Positions 16,498-25,490 of a stretch of DNA of 64,000 nucleotides are shown here, one piece after another (positions within the stretch are counted from its first letter, which is position 1; each line of letters starts with the position of its first letter). The position numbers were made by a program, and so were the translations under genes. The notes below the pieces were generated by a model. That model was not told the origin of the DNA. It worked only from the letters and a program-made list of their open reading frames with translations, and made no database searches. The DNA is from Pseudomonas lundensis (GTDB lineage: Bacteria > Pseudomonadota > Gammaproteobacteria > Pseudomonadales > Pseudomonadaceae): positions 124,001-188,000 of the forward strand of contig NZ_JYKY01000002.1 of NCBI RefSeq assembly GCF_001042985.1. Direction: 5' to 3'.

Positions 16498-18230
16498 ACA
16501 CGTTCTGGCCGCACTGGTTTCGGCCCGAATGGCTGGCGGTATTGCCCCTGCTCGGCTGGCTGCTGTGGAAACTCTGGCACCGCCAAAAACGCGCCGGGCG
16601 CTGGCAAATGATCTTGCCCGTAGCGTTTCAACGGGTGCTGCTGAGCGGCGGCAATGGCCGCGACAGCAAACTGCCCTGGATTGTCCTCGGGCTGGGCTGG
16701 CTGCTGGCGGCGCTGGCGCTGATGGGCCCGAGCTGGCAGCGGGTGGAGCAAGCCACGCAAAAACCCGCCGATCCGTTGGTGGTGATGCTGCAACTGACCC
16801 CCGAGATGCTGGCCACGGACAGCTCGCCCACTCGCCTGGAACAAGCCCGGCGCAAGGTGTACGACCAGCTGCAAAACCGCAGTGACGCGCAAACGGCGGT
16901 CATCGTGTACGCCGGCAGCGCCCACACGCTGGTGCCGCTGTCTGACGACCTGGCCACCAGCCGCAACCTGTTGGAGGCGCTCAAGCCCTCGATCATGCCT
17001 CAACCCGGCCATCGCGCCGATCTGGCGGTCGGTAAAGCCTTGCAGTTGCTGGATCAGGGCGCACTGGGCCAAGGGCGACTGCTGCTGATCGGCTCCTCCC
17101 TGAGCGCGCAAGAACGGGAAGGCATCCGCAGCCGGCTGGGCAGCGATGCGCCACCGTTGCTGATGCTCGGCATCGGTACGCGCGACGGGGCACCGGTGGT
17201 CGATGAAAACGGTCAACTGCTTAAAGACGACCAGGGCGCCATTCTGTTGCCTCGCCTGGACAGCCCCGATTTGCGCAGTTTCTTGCTGGACATCGGCGGC
17301 CGCTACCGGCAGGCGCGTCTGGATGATAACGACTTGCGCGGGCTCGGCCTGCTGGACGGCGCACTCCACCTGCGCGCGGACGGCCAGACCCAACGCCTGG
17401 ACACCTGGGCTGACCAGGGTTATTGGCTATTGCTGCCCCTGTTGCTGCTCGCGGCCTGTGCCGGGCGGCGCGGCTGGCTGTTCTGCCTGCCGCTGCTGTT
17501 CTTGCTGCCACAGCCCAGCTATGCCTTCAGTTTTACCGACCTGTGGCTACGCCCCGACCAACAGGGCCAACGCCTGCTGGAACAGAAAAAACCGTTGCAA
17601 GCGGTGCAGCACTTCGAAGACCCGATGTGGCAAGGCATGGCGCTGTATCAAGCGGGGGACTACGCCGCTGCAGCTGAGCGTTTCGCCGAGGTCAACAGCG
17701 CCAGCGCCCACTACAATCGCGGCAATGCACTGGCCATGGCAGGCGAGCTGGAGGCGGCCATTGACGCCTACGAGCAAGCGCTTGAGCGTCAGCCCGAGTT
17801 GCAGGCCGCGGCCCAGAACAAGGCCTTGATCGAGCAACTGCTTGAAGAGCAGCATGAGCAAAGCCACGCCACGCCCGAACGCCCCCCCGAGGCCGAAAAC
17901 CCGGCACCTGACGCCCAATCACCGGGCAGCACGCCACCCCAGGGCGCGCCCGGTGCTACCCGTCCTGCGCAAGACCCGAGCGGGGCTTCGACGCCTGCTG
18001 GCGAGGTCAGTCCTCAGCCTGCGCAACAGCCGGACGCACCGCCGACCGCCCCCGGCGAACCCGAGGTAGCGCCCGCGACCGACCCTGCCCCGTCAGGCAT
18101 TCGGCCCATTGAAGAAGAACACCGGCAGGCACTGGAACAATGGCTGAAGCAGATTCCCGACAACCCCAGCGAACTGTTGCGACGAAAATTTTGGTACGAA
18201 CAGCAGCAACATCAGGACACGCCTCAATGA
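16494..18230 (+). CDS. BatB/BatC-like VWA plus TPR membrane protein with degenerate MIDAS
   Basis: A 578-residue protein joins what other bacteria have as BatB and BatC. The order is two membrane helices (about 10-25 and 60-80), a VWA domain (about 90-290), two more helices around residues 310-345 (YWLLLPLLLLAACAG; GWLFCLPLLFLLPQ), TPR repeats (about 375-450; DYAAAAERFAEV, AHYNRGNALAMAGELEAAIDAY) and a Pro/Ala-rich tail. The MIDAS motif expected as DxSxS is MLQLTPEML, so metal binding is probably lost. It overlaps both neighbours by ATGA. The tail (about 460-550) looks disordered. Confidence 0.88.
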   Translation: MNTFWPHWFRPEWLAVLPLLGWLLWKLWHRQKRAGRWQMILPVAFQRVLLSGGNGRDSKLPWIVLGLGWLLAALALMGPSWQRVEQATQKPADPLVVMLQLTPEMLATDSSPTRLEQARRKVYDQLQNRSDAQTAVIVYAGSAHTLVPLSDDLATSRNLLEALKPSIMPQPGHRADLAVGKALQLLDQGALGQGRLLLIGSSLSAQEREGIRSRLGSDAPPLLMLGIGTRDGAPVVDENGQLLKDDQGAILLPRLDSPDLRSFLLDIGGRYRQARLDDNDLRGLGLLDGALHLRADGQTQRLDTWADQGYWLLLPLLLLAACAGRRGWLFCLPLLFLLPQPSYAFSFTDLWLRPDQQGQRLLEQKKPLQAVQHFEDPMWQGMALYQAGDYAAAAERFAEVNSASAHYNRGNALAMAGELEAAIDAYEQALERQPELQAAAQNKALIEQLLEEQHEQSHATPERPPEAENPAPDAQSPGSTPPQGAPGATRPAQDPSGASTPAGEVSPQPAQQPDAPPTAPGEPEVAPATDPAPSGIRPIEEEHRQALEQWLKQIPDNPSELLRRKFWYEQQQHQDTPQ

Positions 18231-19861
18231 ACCGCCTTTGTGCTTTGTTACTTTTGCTGTGGTGCTGGACACTGCCCGCCCAGGCACTGGGGCTGGTCGC
18301 CAGTGTCGATCGCGATCACCTCAACTCGGGCGAAACCGTTGAGCTGACGCTGGAATCCAATGACGCCACGCAATTTGGCAAGCCCGACCTCAGCCCCCTT
18401 GACGACCTGTTTGAGGTGCGCGGTACGCGGCAGGTCAATCAACTGACCAACCTGAGCGACAGCAACAAAGCCAACACCCGCTGGATCATCACCCTGCAAC
18501 CCAGGCGCACCGGTACAGTGGTGATCCCGCCGCTGCAGGTGGGCGATTATCACAGCCAGCCGATCAGCCTGACCGTCAGCCAGAGTGAAGCCACGGTCAA
18601 CGAACTGGCTCCGGTCTTTATTGAGTCCAGCCTCGACCAGTCCAGCGTCTACGTGCAGGCCCAGGCCATCCTGACCCTGCGTATTTACCACTCGGTGGCC
18701 CTGTACGACGACAGCAGCCTGACCCCGTTGCACCTGAGCGATGCCATTGTCGAACAGCTCGGCGAGTCGCGGACTTACGAAAAACTGATCAACGGGGTGC
18801 GCCACGGCGTCATCGAAATGCGCTACGGGATCTACCCGCATCACAGTGGCGAGCTGCTGGTGCCTGCGCAAACTTTCAGCGCCACCCAGGTCGACAGCCA
18901 ACAGTCCAACGCCCCGGCGCCCTTGGGCCCTATACCGGGAAAACTGGTGCACGTGACGTCGCCGGACATCCCGCTCAAGGTCAAGCCCAAGCCGCAAGAC
19001 TACCCGAGCACCGCGCCCTGGTTGCCCGCACGCAGCCTGAGCATGAGTGAAACCTGGAACCCCGAGCCCGATCACTGCAGGGTGGGCGACTCGCTCACCC
19101 GGACCCTGACGCTCAAGGCCCAAGGGCTGTCCAGCGCGCAATTGCCCGCACTCACCGCCACCGACGTCAACGGCTTGCGACGCTATCCCGACCTGCCGCA
19201 ACTGAGCAATCAAATCACCGAAAACGGCCTGATCGGCAGCCGCGAAGAGCGCGAGGCGCTGGTGCCCACCCGCATAGGCCAAGTCGAATTGCCCGCGGTG
19301 GAAGTGGTGTGGTGGAACACCCACGAAGATCGCCTTGAGCGCAGCTACTTACCGGCGCGCACGCTGCAAGTCGCCGCCAACCCTGACCTGGCGCTGGACC
19401 CTGCCGCCAGCGATACGACGCGGCCGCTGAGCGATGAATCGTCGCTCTGGCTGTGGCAACTCAGCACCTTTGTATTGGGTTGCTCGACGCTGATCGGCTT
19501 TGGCCTGTGGTGGCGCGCCCGCTGGCAGCCGGCCATTTTGCGGGCTGCGCAAACTGGCCCCAGCCCGCGCACACTGCTCGATGATCTCAAACGCGCCTGC
19601 CTGGCCAACGACCCGCAAGCGACCCGCCAGGCACTCGATGCCTGGGCCCGCCAGCAACCCGAAACCCTGGCGGACATGGCCGCGCGCTTTGTGTTGTTGT
19701 CCGATGCGCTGGACGGCCTCAATGGCGCGCTCTACAGCGAGTCCGGCCAGCACTGGCAAGGCGAAGAGTTATGGAAAGCCATTCGCAGCATTCCGGCGCA
19801 CGAGCGCGAGCAAGACCCCGGCAGCGAGCCGAGCAGCCTGCCGCCGCTCTACCCCAAATAA
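18227..19861 (+). CDS. BatD-like protein
   Basis: A protein of 544 residues with a signal sequence (MNRLCALLLLLWCWTLPAQA), a long periplasmic beta-rich part starting VDRDHLNSGETVELTL and typical of BatD, and one membrane helix near residue 410-430 (LWQLSTFVLGCSTLIGFGLW) before a cytoplasmic helical tail. I took the ATG at 18227, which overlaps the stop of the preceding gene (ATGA) and begins a clear signal peptide. It is the last gene of the MoxR/Bat operon; 70 bases separate it from sbcD with no evident terminator. Confidence 0.88.
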   Translation: MNRLCALLLLLWCWTLPAQALGLVASVDRDHLNSGETVELTLESNDATQFGKPDLSPLDDLFEVRGTRQVNQLTNLSDSNKANTRWIITLQPRRTGTVVIPPLQVGDYHSQPISLTVSQSEATVNELAPVFIESSLDQSSVYVQAQAILTLRIYHSVALYDDSSLTPLHLSDAIVEQLGESRTYEKLINGVRHGVIEMRYGIYPHHSGELLVPAQTFSATQVDSQQSNAPAPLGPIPGKLVHVTSPDIPLKVKPKPQDYPSTAPWLPARSLSMSETWNPEPDHCRVGDSLTRTLTLKAQGLSSAQLPALTATDVNGLRRYPDLPQLSNQITENGLIGSREEREALVPTRIGQVELPAVEVVWWNTHEDRLERSYLPARTLQVAANPDLALDPAASDTTRPLSDESSLWLWQLSTFVLGCSTLIGFGLWWRARWQPAILRAAQTGPSPRTLLDDLKRACLANDPQATRQALDAWARQQPETLADMAARFVLLSDALDGLNGALYSESGQHWQGEELWKAIRSIPAHEREQDPGSEPSSLPPLYPK

Positions 19862-19931
19862 TGTCGAGGTGGCGGCGGGCATGCTCCCGGCCTGACGCGA
19901 CCGCTGATGACCTTTTTAAACGGATTCTGTT

Positions 19932-21176
19932 ATGCGCTTGTTTCACACTTCCGACTGGCATTTGGGGCAAAACCTCCATGGCCAGGAACGTGACTTCGAA
20001 CACGCCTGTTTTCTTAACTGGCTGCTGGCCCAATTGGCCACCCGGCAACCCGACGTGCTGTTAATTGCCGGGGACATCTTCGACACGGTCAACCCGCCGG
20101 TCAAAGCCCAGGAACGCCTTTACGACTTCATCGTCAGCGCCCATGAACAGCACCCCGCGTTAACCATCGTGATGATTGCCGGCAACCATGACTCCGGCTC
20201 GCGCATTGAGCTGCCTGCCCCGCTGATGCGGCGCCTGCGCACCCACGCGCTGGGTCGTGTGCTGTGGCTTGACGATGGCCAGCTCGATGCCGAGCGCCTG
20301 ATGATCCCGCTGCCGGACGCAACCGGACAGATCGCGGCCTGGTGCCTGGCGTTGCCGTTCCTGCGCCCCGCCGAGGTCACGGGCGCACACTTGGGCGATG
20401 ACTACCTGCGCGGCATCGGTCAGGTGCATGAGTGGCTGATCGAGGCCGCCAATGCCAAACGCCAGCCCGGTCAGGCGCTGGTAGCCATCAGCCATGCGCA
20501 CATGGCGGGCGGTTCGGTCTCCGAAGACTCGGAACGCAGCCTGATTATCGGCAACGCCGAAGCCCTCCCCGCCAGCCTGTTCGGCCCAAGCATCAGCTAC
20601 GTGGCCCTCGGGCATTTGCACAAGCCGCAAAAGGTCAATGGTGAAGAGCGGATTCGCTACTGCGGCTCGCCCATTCCCCTGTCCTTTTCGGAAATCAGCT
20701 ACCCGCATCAGGTGCTGGAGGTGCAACTGGAGGGCGAAACCCTGGTCAGCGTTGAGCCCTTGCTGATCCCCCGCGCGGTCAATCTGCAACGCATCGGCCC
20801 GGCGCCACTGAGCGAAATTCTCTCGCAACTGAGCGGCGTGCCGGACGTTGATCTGCTGGCCGACACCCAGCGCCAGCCGTGGCTCGAAGTGCGGGTGATC
20901 CTCGACGAACCCCAGCCAGACCTGCGCCAGCAGATTGAAACCGCGTTGCAAGGCAAGTCCGTGCGCCTGGTGCGCATCAGCGCCGAGTATGCGGGCACGG
21001 GTAAACGCGGGGACGAAGACGACAACGCGCGGCTGATTGAACTCGACCAGTTGACCCCGCAAGAGCTGTTCAGCCGGGCCTGGCTAGACAGCTATGGCCG
21101 CGAGGCCGATGAACAGACCCTCAAGGACTTTGCCATGTTGTTGCAAGACGTACAGCTGGAGGGCGAAGAGCCATGA
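19932..21176 (+). CDS. sbcD: Exonuclease subunit SbcD
   Basis: This 414-residue protein is the Mre11-type nuclease. The phosphoesterase motifs are present in order: DWHLG (about residue 8), GDIFD, GNHDSG, SHAHMAGG and GHLHKPQ. With SbcC it cleaves hairpins and blocked DNA ends arising in replication and recombination, using two Mn ions. It overlaps sbcC by ATGA, so the subunits are coupled. No feature is missing. Confidence 0.96.
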   Translation: MRLFHTSDWHLGQNLHGQERDFEHACFLNWLLAQLATRQPDVLLIAGDIFDTVNPPVKAQERLYDFIVSAHEQHPALTIVMIAGNHDSGSRIELPAPLMRRLRTHALGRVLWLDDGQLDAERLMIPLPDATGQIAAWCLALPFLRPAEVTGAHLGDDYLRGIGQVHEWLIEAANAKRQPGQALVAISHAHMAGGSVSEDSERSLIIGNAEALPASLFGPSISYVALGHLHKPQKVNGEERIRYCGSPIPLSFSEISYPHQVLEVQLEGETLVSVEPLLIPRAVNLQRIGPAPLSEILSQLSGVPDVDLLADTQRQPWLEVRVILDEPQPDLRQQIETALQGKSVRLVRISAEYAGTGKRGDEDDNARLIELDQLTPQELFSRAWLDSYGREADEQTLKDFAMLLQDVQLEGEEP

Positions 21177-24100
21177 AAATCCTCGCCATCCGCCTGAAAA
21201 ACCTCGCATCGCTGGCGGGCCCGTTTGAACTGGATTTCACGGCTGAGCCCCTGGCCAGCGCCGGTCTGTTCGCCATTACCGGCCCCACCGGCGCCGGTAA
21301 AAGCACCCTGCTCGACGCTTTGTGCCTGGCGTTGTTTGGCGCCGTGCCGCGCCTGAACAACACCGGCCGCGATGCCAAAGTGCCCGATGTTGACGGCGAG
21401 ATCGCCACTGGCGACCCGCGCACCCTGCTGCGGCGCGGCACGGGCGAAGGCTATGCCGAAGTGGATTTTCTCGGCATCGACGGACGCCGCTACCGGGCGC
21501 GCTGGGAAGCCAACCGCGCGCGGGAAAAGGCCACCGGCAAGCTCCAGGCCAGCCGCCAGAGCCTGCGCGATCTGGACAGCGATCAATTGCTGGCCAGCCA
21601 GAAAGGTGATTACAAGGTCCAGCTCGAAGCGCGGCTGGGGTTGAACTTCGAACAGTTCACCCGCGCCGTGATGCTGGCCCAAAGCGAGTTCAGCGCCTTC
21701 CTCAAGGCCGACGACAACGAACGCAGCGAACTGCTGGAAAAACTCACCGACACTGCGCTGTACACCCGTCTGGGCAAACGCGCTTTCGACAAGGCCAAGG
21801 AAACCCGCGACCTGCACAAGCAGCTACAGGATCAAGCGGTGGGCATTACGCCCCTGTCGCCTGACGCTCGCCTCGAACTGGATCAACAATTCACCCTGGC
21901 CCAACAACAGCTCAAGGCCCGGCAAGGCCAGCTCAAACAGCTGGAGCAGCAACACGTCTGGCTCAAGACCTTGCGCGAACTGCAAGAACAACACCAAAGC
22001 GCCGCCGTGCAGTTGCAGCAGGCGCAAGGGCTGTGGGACAGCCAGGCCGGTGAACGCGACACCCTGCACTGGCTCGAACAACTGGCCCCCCAGCGCCATC
22101 AGTTTGCACGGCTGGCCGAGCTGGACGCGCAGGTGCGTCCACTCACGGCGCAGATGGCCGACCATCAACAACAACACGCGCAGTTAGAGGCACAACACGC
22201 GCAACAGGAGCACACGCTGGAAGCCGCGCGGCTGGCGACGGAGCAGGCCCAGGCCATGCACCAGCAGTGCGCCACGCCACTGCAGCAGGCCTATACAGAA
22301 CAGGCCAACCTGCAACGGCTCACTGACACGCTCGACAAGCAACGCGCCCTCAAACAGCAAGCCGACACCGCCAGTGCGGCGGGCCAACAACGGCTCGACA
22401 CCCTGATCGAGCGCCAACAACGCAGCACCGAACAGCTGTCACAGATTGCCCAACAGCTTGAGCACAGCGCTGAACTGACGCCGCTGGCCAATGCCTGGGA
22501 CGCCTGGCGCCCGCGCTTGCAGCAACTGGTGCGCTTGAGCACCACCCTAAGCACCGGTCAACACGAGCTGCCGGCCCTGGAGCAACGTGCCCTGCACGCC
22601 GCGCAGCAACTGACTGAACAGCGCAACAGCCTGGAAATCCTGTTTCAGGAAGCGGCGGCCGAACCCCACGCCGTCAACGAGCAAATCCAGGCGTTGGGCA
22701 GCTTGCTCAAGGACAATCGCCAGCAGCAGCGCGACTACGAAGACTTGCAGCGGCTGAGCAGCACTCAACAGGCGCTGGACGACCGGCTACAGGCCCTGCA
22801 AAGCAAATTGCAGGCGCTGCAATCAGAACGCGAACAGCGGATCGAACTCGGCACCCTGACCAAAAAACAGTACGAGGCGGCCGAGCAGGCACTGAACCTC
22901 ACCCGCCAACTGCTGGAACGCCAGCGACTGGCCCGCAGCGCCAGTGTTGAAGAACTGCGCGAGCACTTGCAGGACAACCAGCCGTGCCCGGTCTGCGGCA
23001 GCCACGAGCACCCGTACCACCAGCCCGAAGCCCTGTTGCAAAGCCTCTCGCGCCATGACGAAAACGAAGAGGCGGCTGCCCGCAAGGCCGTGGACACACT
23101 CAAGGCCACCCTCGACCAACTGCGTGAACAGGTCAGCGGCCTGAATGCACAACTGCGCGAACTGCGCCTGCAACATCAGCAATTGCTGGACGACCAACAG
23201 GCACTCGCCCCCAGCCTGGAGGCGCACCCGCACCATGCGCAATGGCAGGACCAACCCGCGGCCAAGCGGGCGCCGTGGCTGGCCCATCGGCTTGAACAAT
23301 TGCACTACAGCATCAGCCGTGACGAAGAACGTCAGAACGCCCTGCTCGCCCTGCAAAGGGATGCCGCACAACTGCAAGGCGACATCCAGCGCAGCAGCGA
23401 CGCCAGCCAGTTGGCCGCCCGGCAACTGGCCGACCAGCAGGTGCAGCTCAACGCCGACGCCCAGCGCCTCGAAGAGGAACTGGCGGCGTTCTCCAGCCTG
23501 TTGCCTGCCGAGCGCCTGGCCGAACTGCGTGCGCACACGTCGGCCTGTTTCATGGCGTTGGATCAACAGGTGGCCGAGCGGCTTGCGCACCTGGAGCAAC
23601 AACGCGACGAACTCGCCGAGCATGCGGCGCGCAGCCAGACCCTCGAGCGCGAGCAGGTGCAGCACAGCCATCAGCGCTCCCAGCAGGACGCGCTGCAACA
23701 AGCCCTGGACGAATGGCTCGCGCAGCAACATGCCAGCAAGCAGGCCCTGCACGCCCTGCTGGGCCCACACAGCAGCGCCGAAGCCTGGCAGCAACACCTT
23801 GAACAGGCTCTGGAACAGGCCCGCACCGCGCAAGCCCATGCCAGCGACACCGTGCAGGCTACCACCCGCCAACAGATCCAGCTGACGGCTGAACTCAAGG
23901 CGCTCCGCGAGCGTTTGCAGGCACTTGAGCAGGAGCACGCCACGTTAACGGCGCAGGTCGCTCAATGGCGTGCCTTGCACACTGGCGTGGATGACGCACG
24001 CCTGCATCAATTGTTGGCCCATGACGAACCACAGGTGCGGTCACTGCGCGAGCGTCTGTCAGGCAGTGAAAAAAACCTGGAGCACACCCGGGTTCTGCTT

Positions 24101-24814
24101 CAGGAACGCGAACAGCAACTCGCCCGGCATCAGGCGCAGGCCAACGGCAATCTGGACGCCGAGGCCCTGACCCAAGCCCTTGACGCGCTGAACGTCCAAC
24201 TGGAGGTGAGCGAACAATTGAGCGCCGGACTGCGCGCGCAACAAGCCGAAGACGACCGGCGCACTGAGGCCAATCAAGCGCTGGCGCAGCGCACGGCGCA
24301 GGCCTATGACGAGTGGCAGCGCTGGGCGCGGCTCAGTGATTTGATCGGTTCGGGCACCGGGGACAAATTTCGCAAGATAGCCCAGGCTTATAACCTCGAC
24401 CTGCTGGTCCACCACGCTAATGCCCAACTGCGCCAACTGGTGCGCCGCTACCGCCTCAAGCGGGGCGGCAGCATGCTGGGGTTACTGGTGATGGACACGG
24501 AAATGGGCGACGAACTGCGCTCGGTGCATTCGTTGTCGGGCGGCGAGACCTTTTTGGTGTCGCTGGCCTTGGCCCTCGGGCTGGCGTCCATGGCGTCCAG
24601 CACGCTGAAAATCGAATCGCTGTTTATTGACGAAGGCTTCGGCAGTCTCGACCCCGAATCCTTGCAACTGGCGATGGACGCGCTGGACGGATTGCAGGCG
24701 CAGGGACGCAAGGTCGGGGTGATTTCACACGTGCAGGAAATGCACGAACGGATTCCGGTGCAGATACAGGTTCAGCGCCAAGGCAACGGGCTGAGCACGG
24801 TGCAGGTCAAATGA
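21173..24814 (+). CDS. sbcC: Exonuclease subunit SbcC (SMC-like ATPase)
   Basis: The protein has 1213 residues, larger than E. coli SbcC (about 1048). It shows an N-terminal Walker A, GPTGAGKSTLLDAL (about residues 38-51), very long Gln/Leu-rich coiled-coil arms, a zinc-hook CPVC at 605-608 near the middle, and at the C-terminus the ABC signature SLSGGETFLVS and Walker B SLFIDEGFGSLD. The zinc hook joins two SbcC arms in the SbcCD complex. It overlaps sbcD and the GST gene by ATGA. Confidence 0.96.
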   Translation: MKILAIRLKNLASLAGPFELDFTAEPLASAGLFAITGPTGAGKSTLLDALCLALFGAVPRLNNTGRDAKVPDVDGEIATGDPRTLLRRGTGEGYAEVDFLGIDGRRYRARWEANRAREKATGKLQASRQSLRDLDSDQLLASQKGDYKVQLEARLGLNFEQFTRAVMLAQSEFSAFLKADDNERSELLEKLTDTALYTRLGKRAFDKAKETRDLHKQLQDQAVGITPLSPDARLELDQQFTLAQQQLKARQGQLKQLEQQHVWLKTLRELQEQHQSAAVQLQQAQGLWDSQAGERDTLHWLEQLAPQRHQFARLAELDAQVRPLTAQMADHQQQHAQLEAQHAQQEHTLEAARLATEQAQAMHQQCATPLQQAYTEQANLQRLTDTLDKQRALKQQADTASAAGQQRLDTLIERQQRSTEQLSQIAQQLEHSAELTPLANAWDAWRPRLQQLVRLSTTLSTGQHELPALEQRALHAAQQLTEQRNSLEILFQEAAAEPHAVNEQIQALGSLLKDNRQQQRDYEDLQRLSSTQQALDDRLQALQSKLQALQSEREQRIELGTLTKKQYEAAEQALNLTRQLLERQRLARSASVEELREHLQDNQPCPVCGSHEHPYHQPEALLQSLSRHDENEEAAARKAVDTLKATLDQLREQVSGLNAQLRELRLQHQQLLDDQQALAPSLEAHPHHAQWQDQPAAKRAPWLAHRLEQLHYSISRDEERQNALLALQRDAAQLQGDIQRSSDASQLAARQLADQQVQLNADAQRLEEELAAFSSLLPAERLAELRAHTSACFMALDQQVAERLAHLEQQRDELAEHAARSQTLEREQVQHSHQRSQQDALQQALDEWLAQQHASKQALHALLGPHSSAEAWQQHLEQALEQARTAQAHASDTVQATTRQQIQLTAELKALRERLQALEQEHATLTAQVAQWRALHTGVDDARLHQLLAHDEPQVRSLRERLSGSEKNLEHTRVLLQEREQQLARHQAQANGNLDAEALTQALDALNVQLEVSEQLSAGLRAQQAEDDRRTEANQALAQRTAQAYDEWQRWARLSDLIGSGTGDKFRKIAQAYNLDLLVHHANAQLRQLVRRYRLKRGGSMLGLLVMDTEMGDELRSVHSLSGGETFLVSLALALGLASMASSTLKIESLFIDEGFGSLDPESLQLAMDALDGLQAQGRKVGVISHVQEMHERIPVQIQVQRQGNGLSTVQVK

Positions 24815-25410
24815 GCCTGCACACCCTCTACTCGTTCCGCCGCTGCCCCTACGCCATGCGCGCCCGCATGGCCCTGCGCTACAGCGGTGTCCCGGTGTCG
24901 ATCATTGAGGTCAGCCTCAAAGCCAAGCCCGCCCAGATGCTGGCCGCTTCGCCCAAGGGCACGGTGCCGGTGCTGGTGTGCGCCGACGGCCGGGTCATCG
25001 AGCAGAGTCTGGAGATCATGCACTGGGCCCTGAGTCAGAACGACCCCGACGTTTGGCTGCCAGCGGACCGGCCTTTGATCGAAGCGTTGATTGAAGAAAA
25101 CGACACCCGCTTCAAGGTGCTGCTGGACCGCTACAAGTACGCCGTGCGCTACCCCGAGTACCCGATGGAGCATTACCGCGCGCAAGGGGCGGTTGTGTTG
25201 CAGCGGCTTGAGTGCCTGCTTGAACACACCCCTTACCTGACCGGCACCACGTTGACCCTGGCCGACGTGGCGCTGGCGCCGTTCATACGCCAGTTCGCCC
25301 ACGTGGACCGCGCGTGGTTCGCGCAAGCGCCCTACCCTAAATTGCAGGCCTGGCTTGAACGCTTCCTCGCCTCAGGGTTGTTCACGGCGGTGATGGCCAA
25401 ACAGCCCTGA
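24811..25410 (+). CDS. Glutathione S-transferase family protein
   Basis: A cytosolic protein of 199 residues with an N-terminal thioredoxin-like domain (LYSFRRCPYAMRARMAL, then SPKGTVPVLV and the glutathione-binding VIEQSLEIMHW) and an all-helical C-terminal domain with the LTLADVALAPFIRQF motif. The CPYA at the active site could give it a redox, omega-like reaction. The start overlaps the sbcC stop by ATGA, an unusual pairing with DNA-repair genes whose meaning is unclear. The gene is convergent with the lactonase-like gene. Confidence 0.9.
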   Translation: MSLHTLYSFRRCPYAMRARMALRYSGVPVSIIEVSLKAKPAQMLAASPKGTVPVLVCADGRVIEQSLEIMHWALSQNDPDVWLPADRPLIEALIEENDTRFKVLLDRYKYAVRYPEYPMEHYRAQGAVVLQRLECLLEHTPYLTGTTLTLADVALAPFIRQFAHVDRAWFAQAPYPKLQAWLERFLASGLFTAVMAKQP

Positions 25411-25411
25411 G

Positions 25412-25460
25412 CGACAGGGGTTGAGGGCGCAAAAGGGCCGAAACGTCCCTGCGCCTGTCG
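25412..25460. terminator. Imperfect inverted repeat between convergent genes
   Basis: CGACAGG (25412-25418) pairs with CCTGTCG (25454-25460), with AGGG/CCCT pairing inside. It could end both the GST and lactonase transcripts but has no T run. Confidence 0.3.
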
Positions 25461-25490
25461 ACTCGTGCGCAGAGACGCAGCCGCCCAGGG

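Noticed and set aside
18248..19324. 358-codon minus-strand frame opposite batD
   Set aside because: Antisense shadow in a conserved operon; no motifs.
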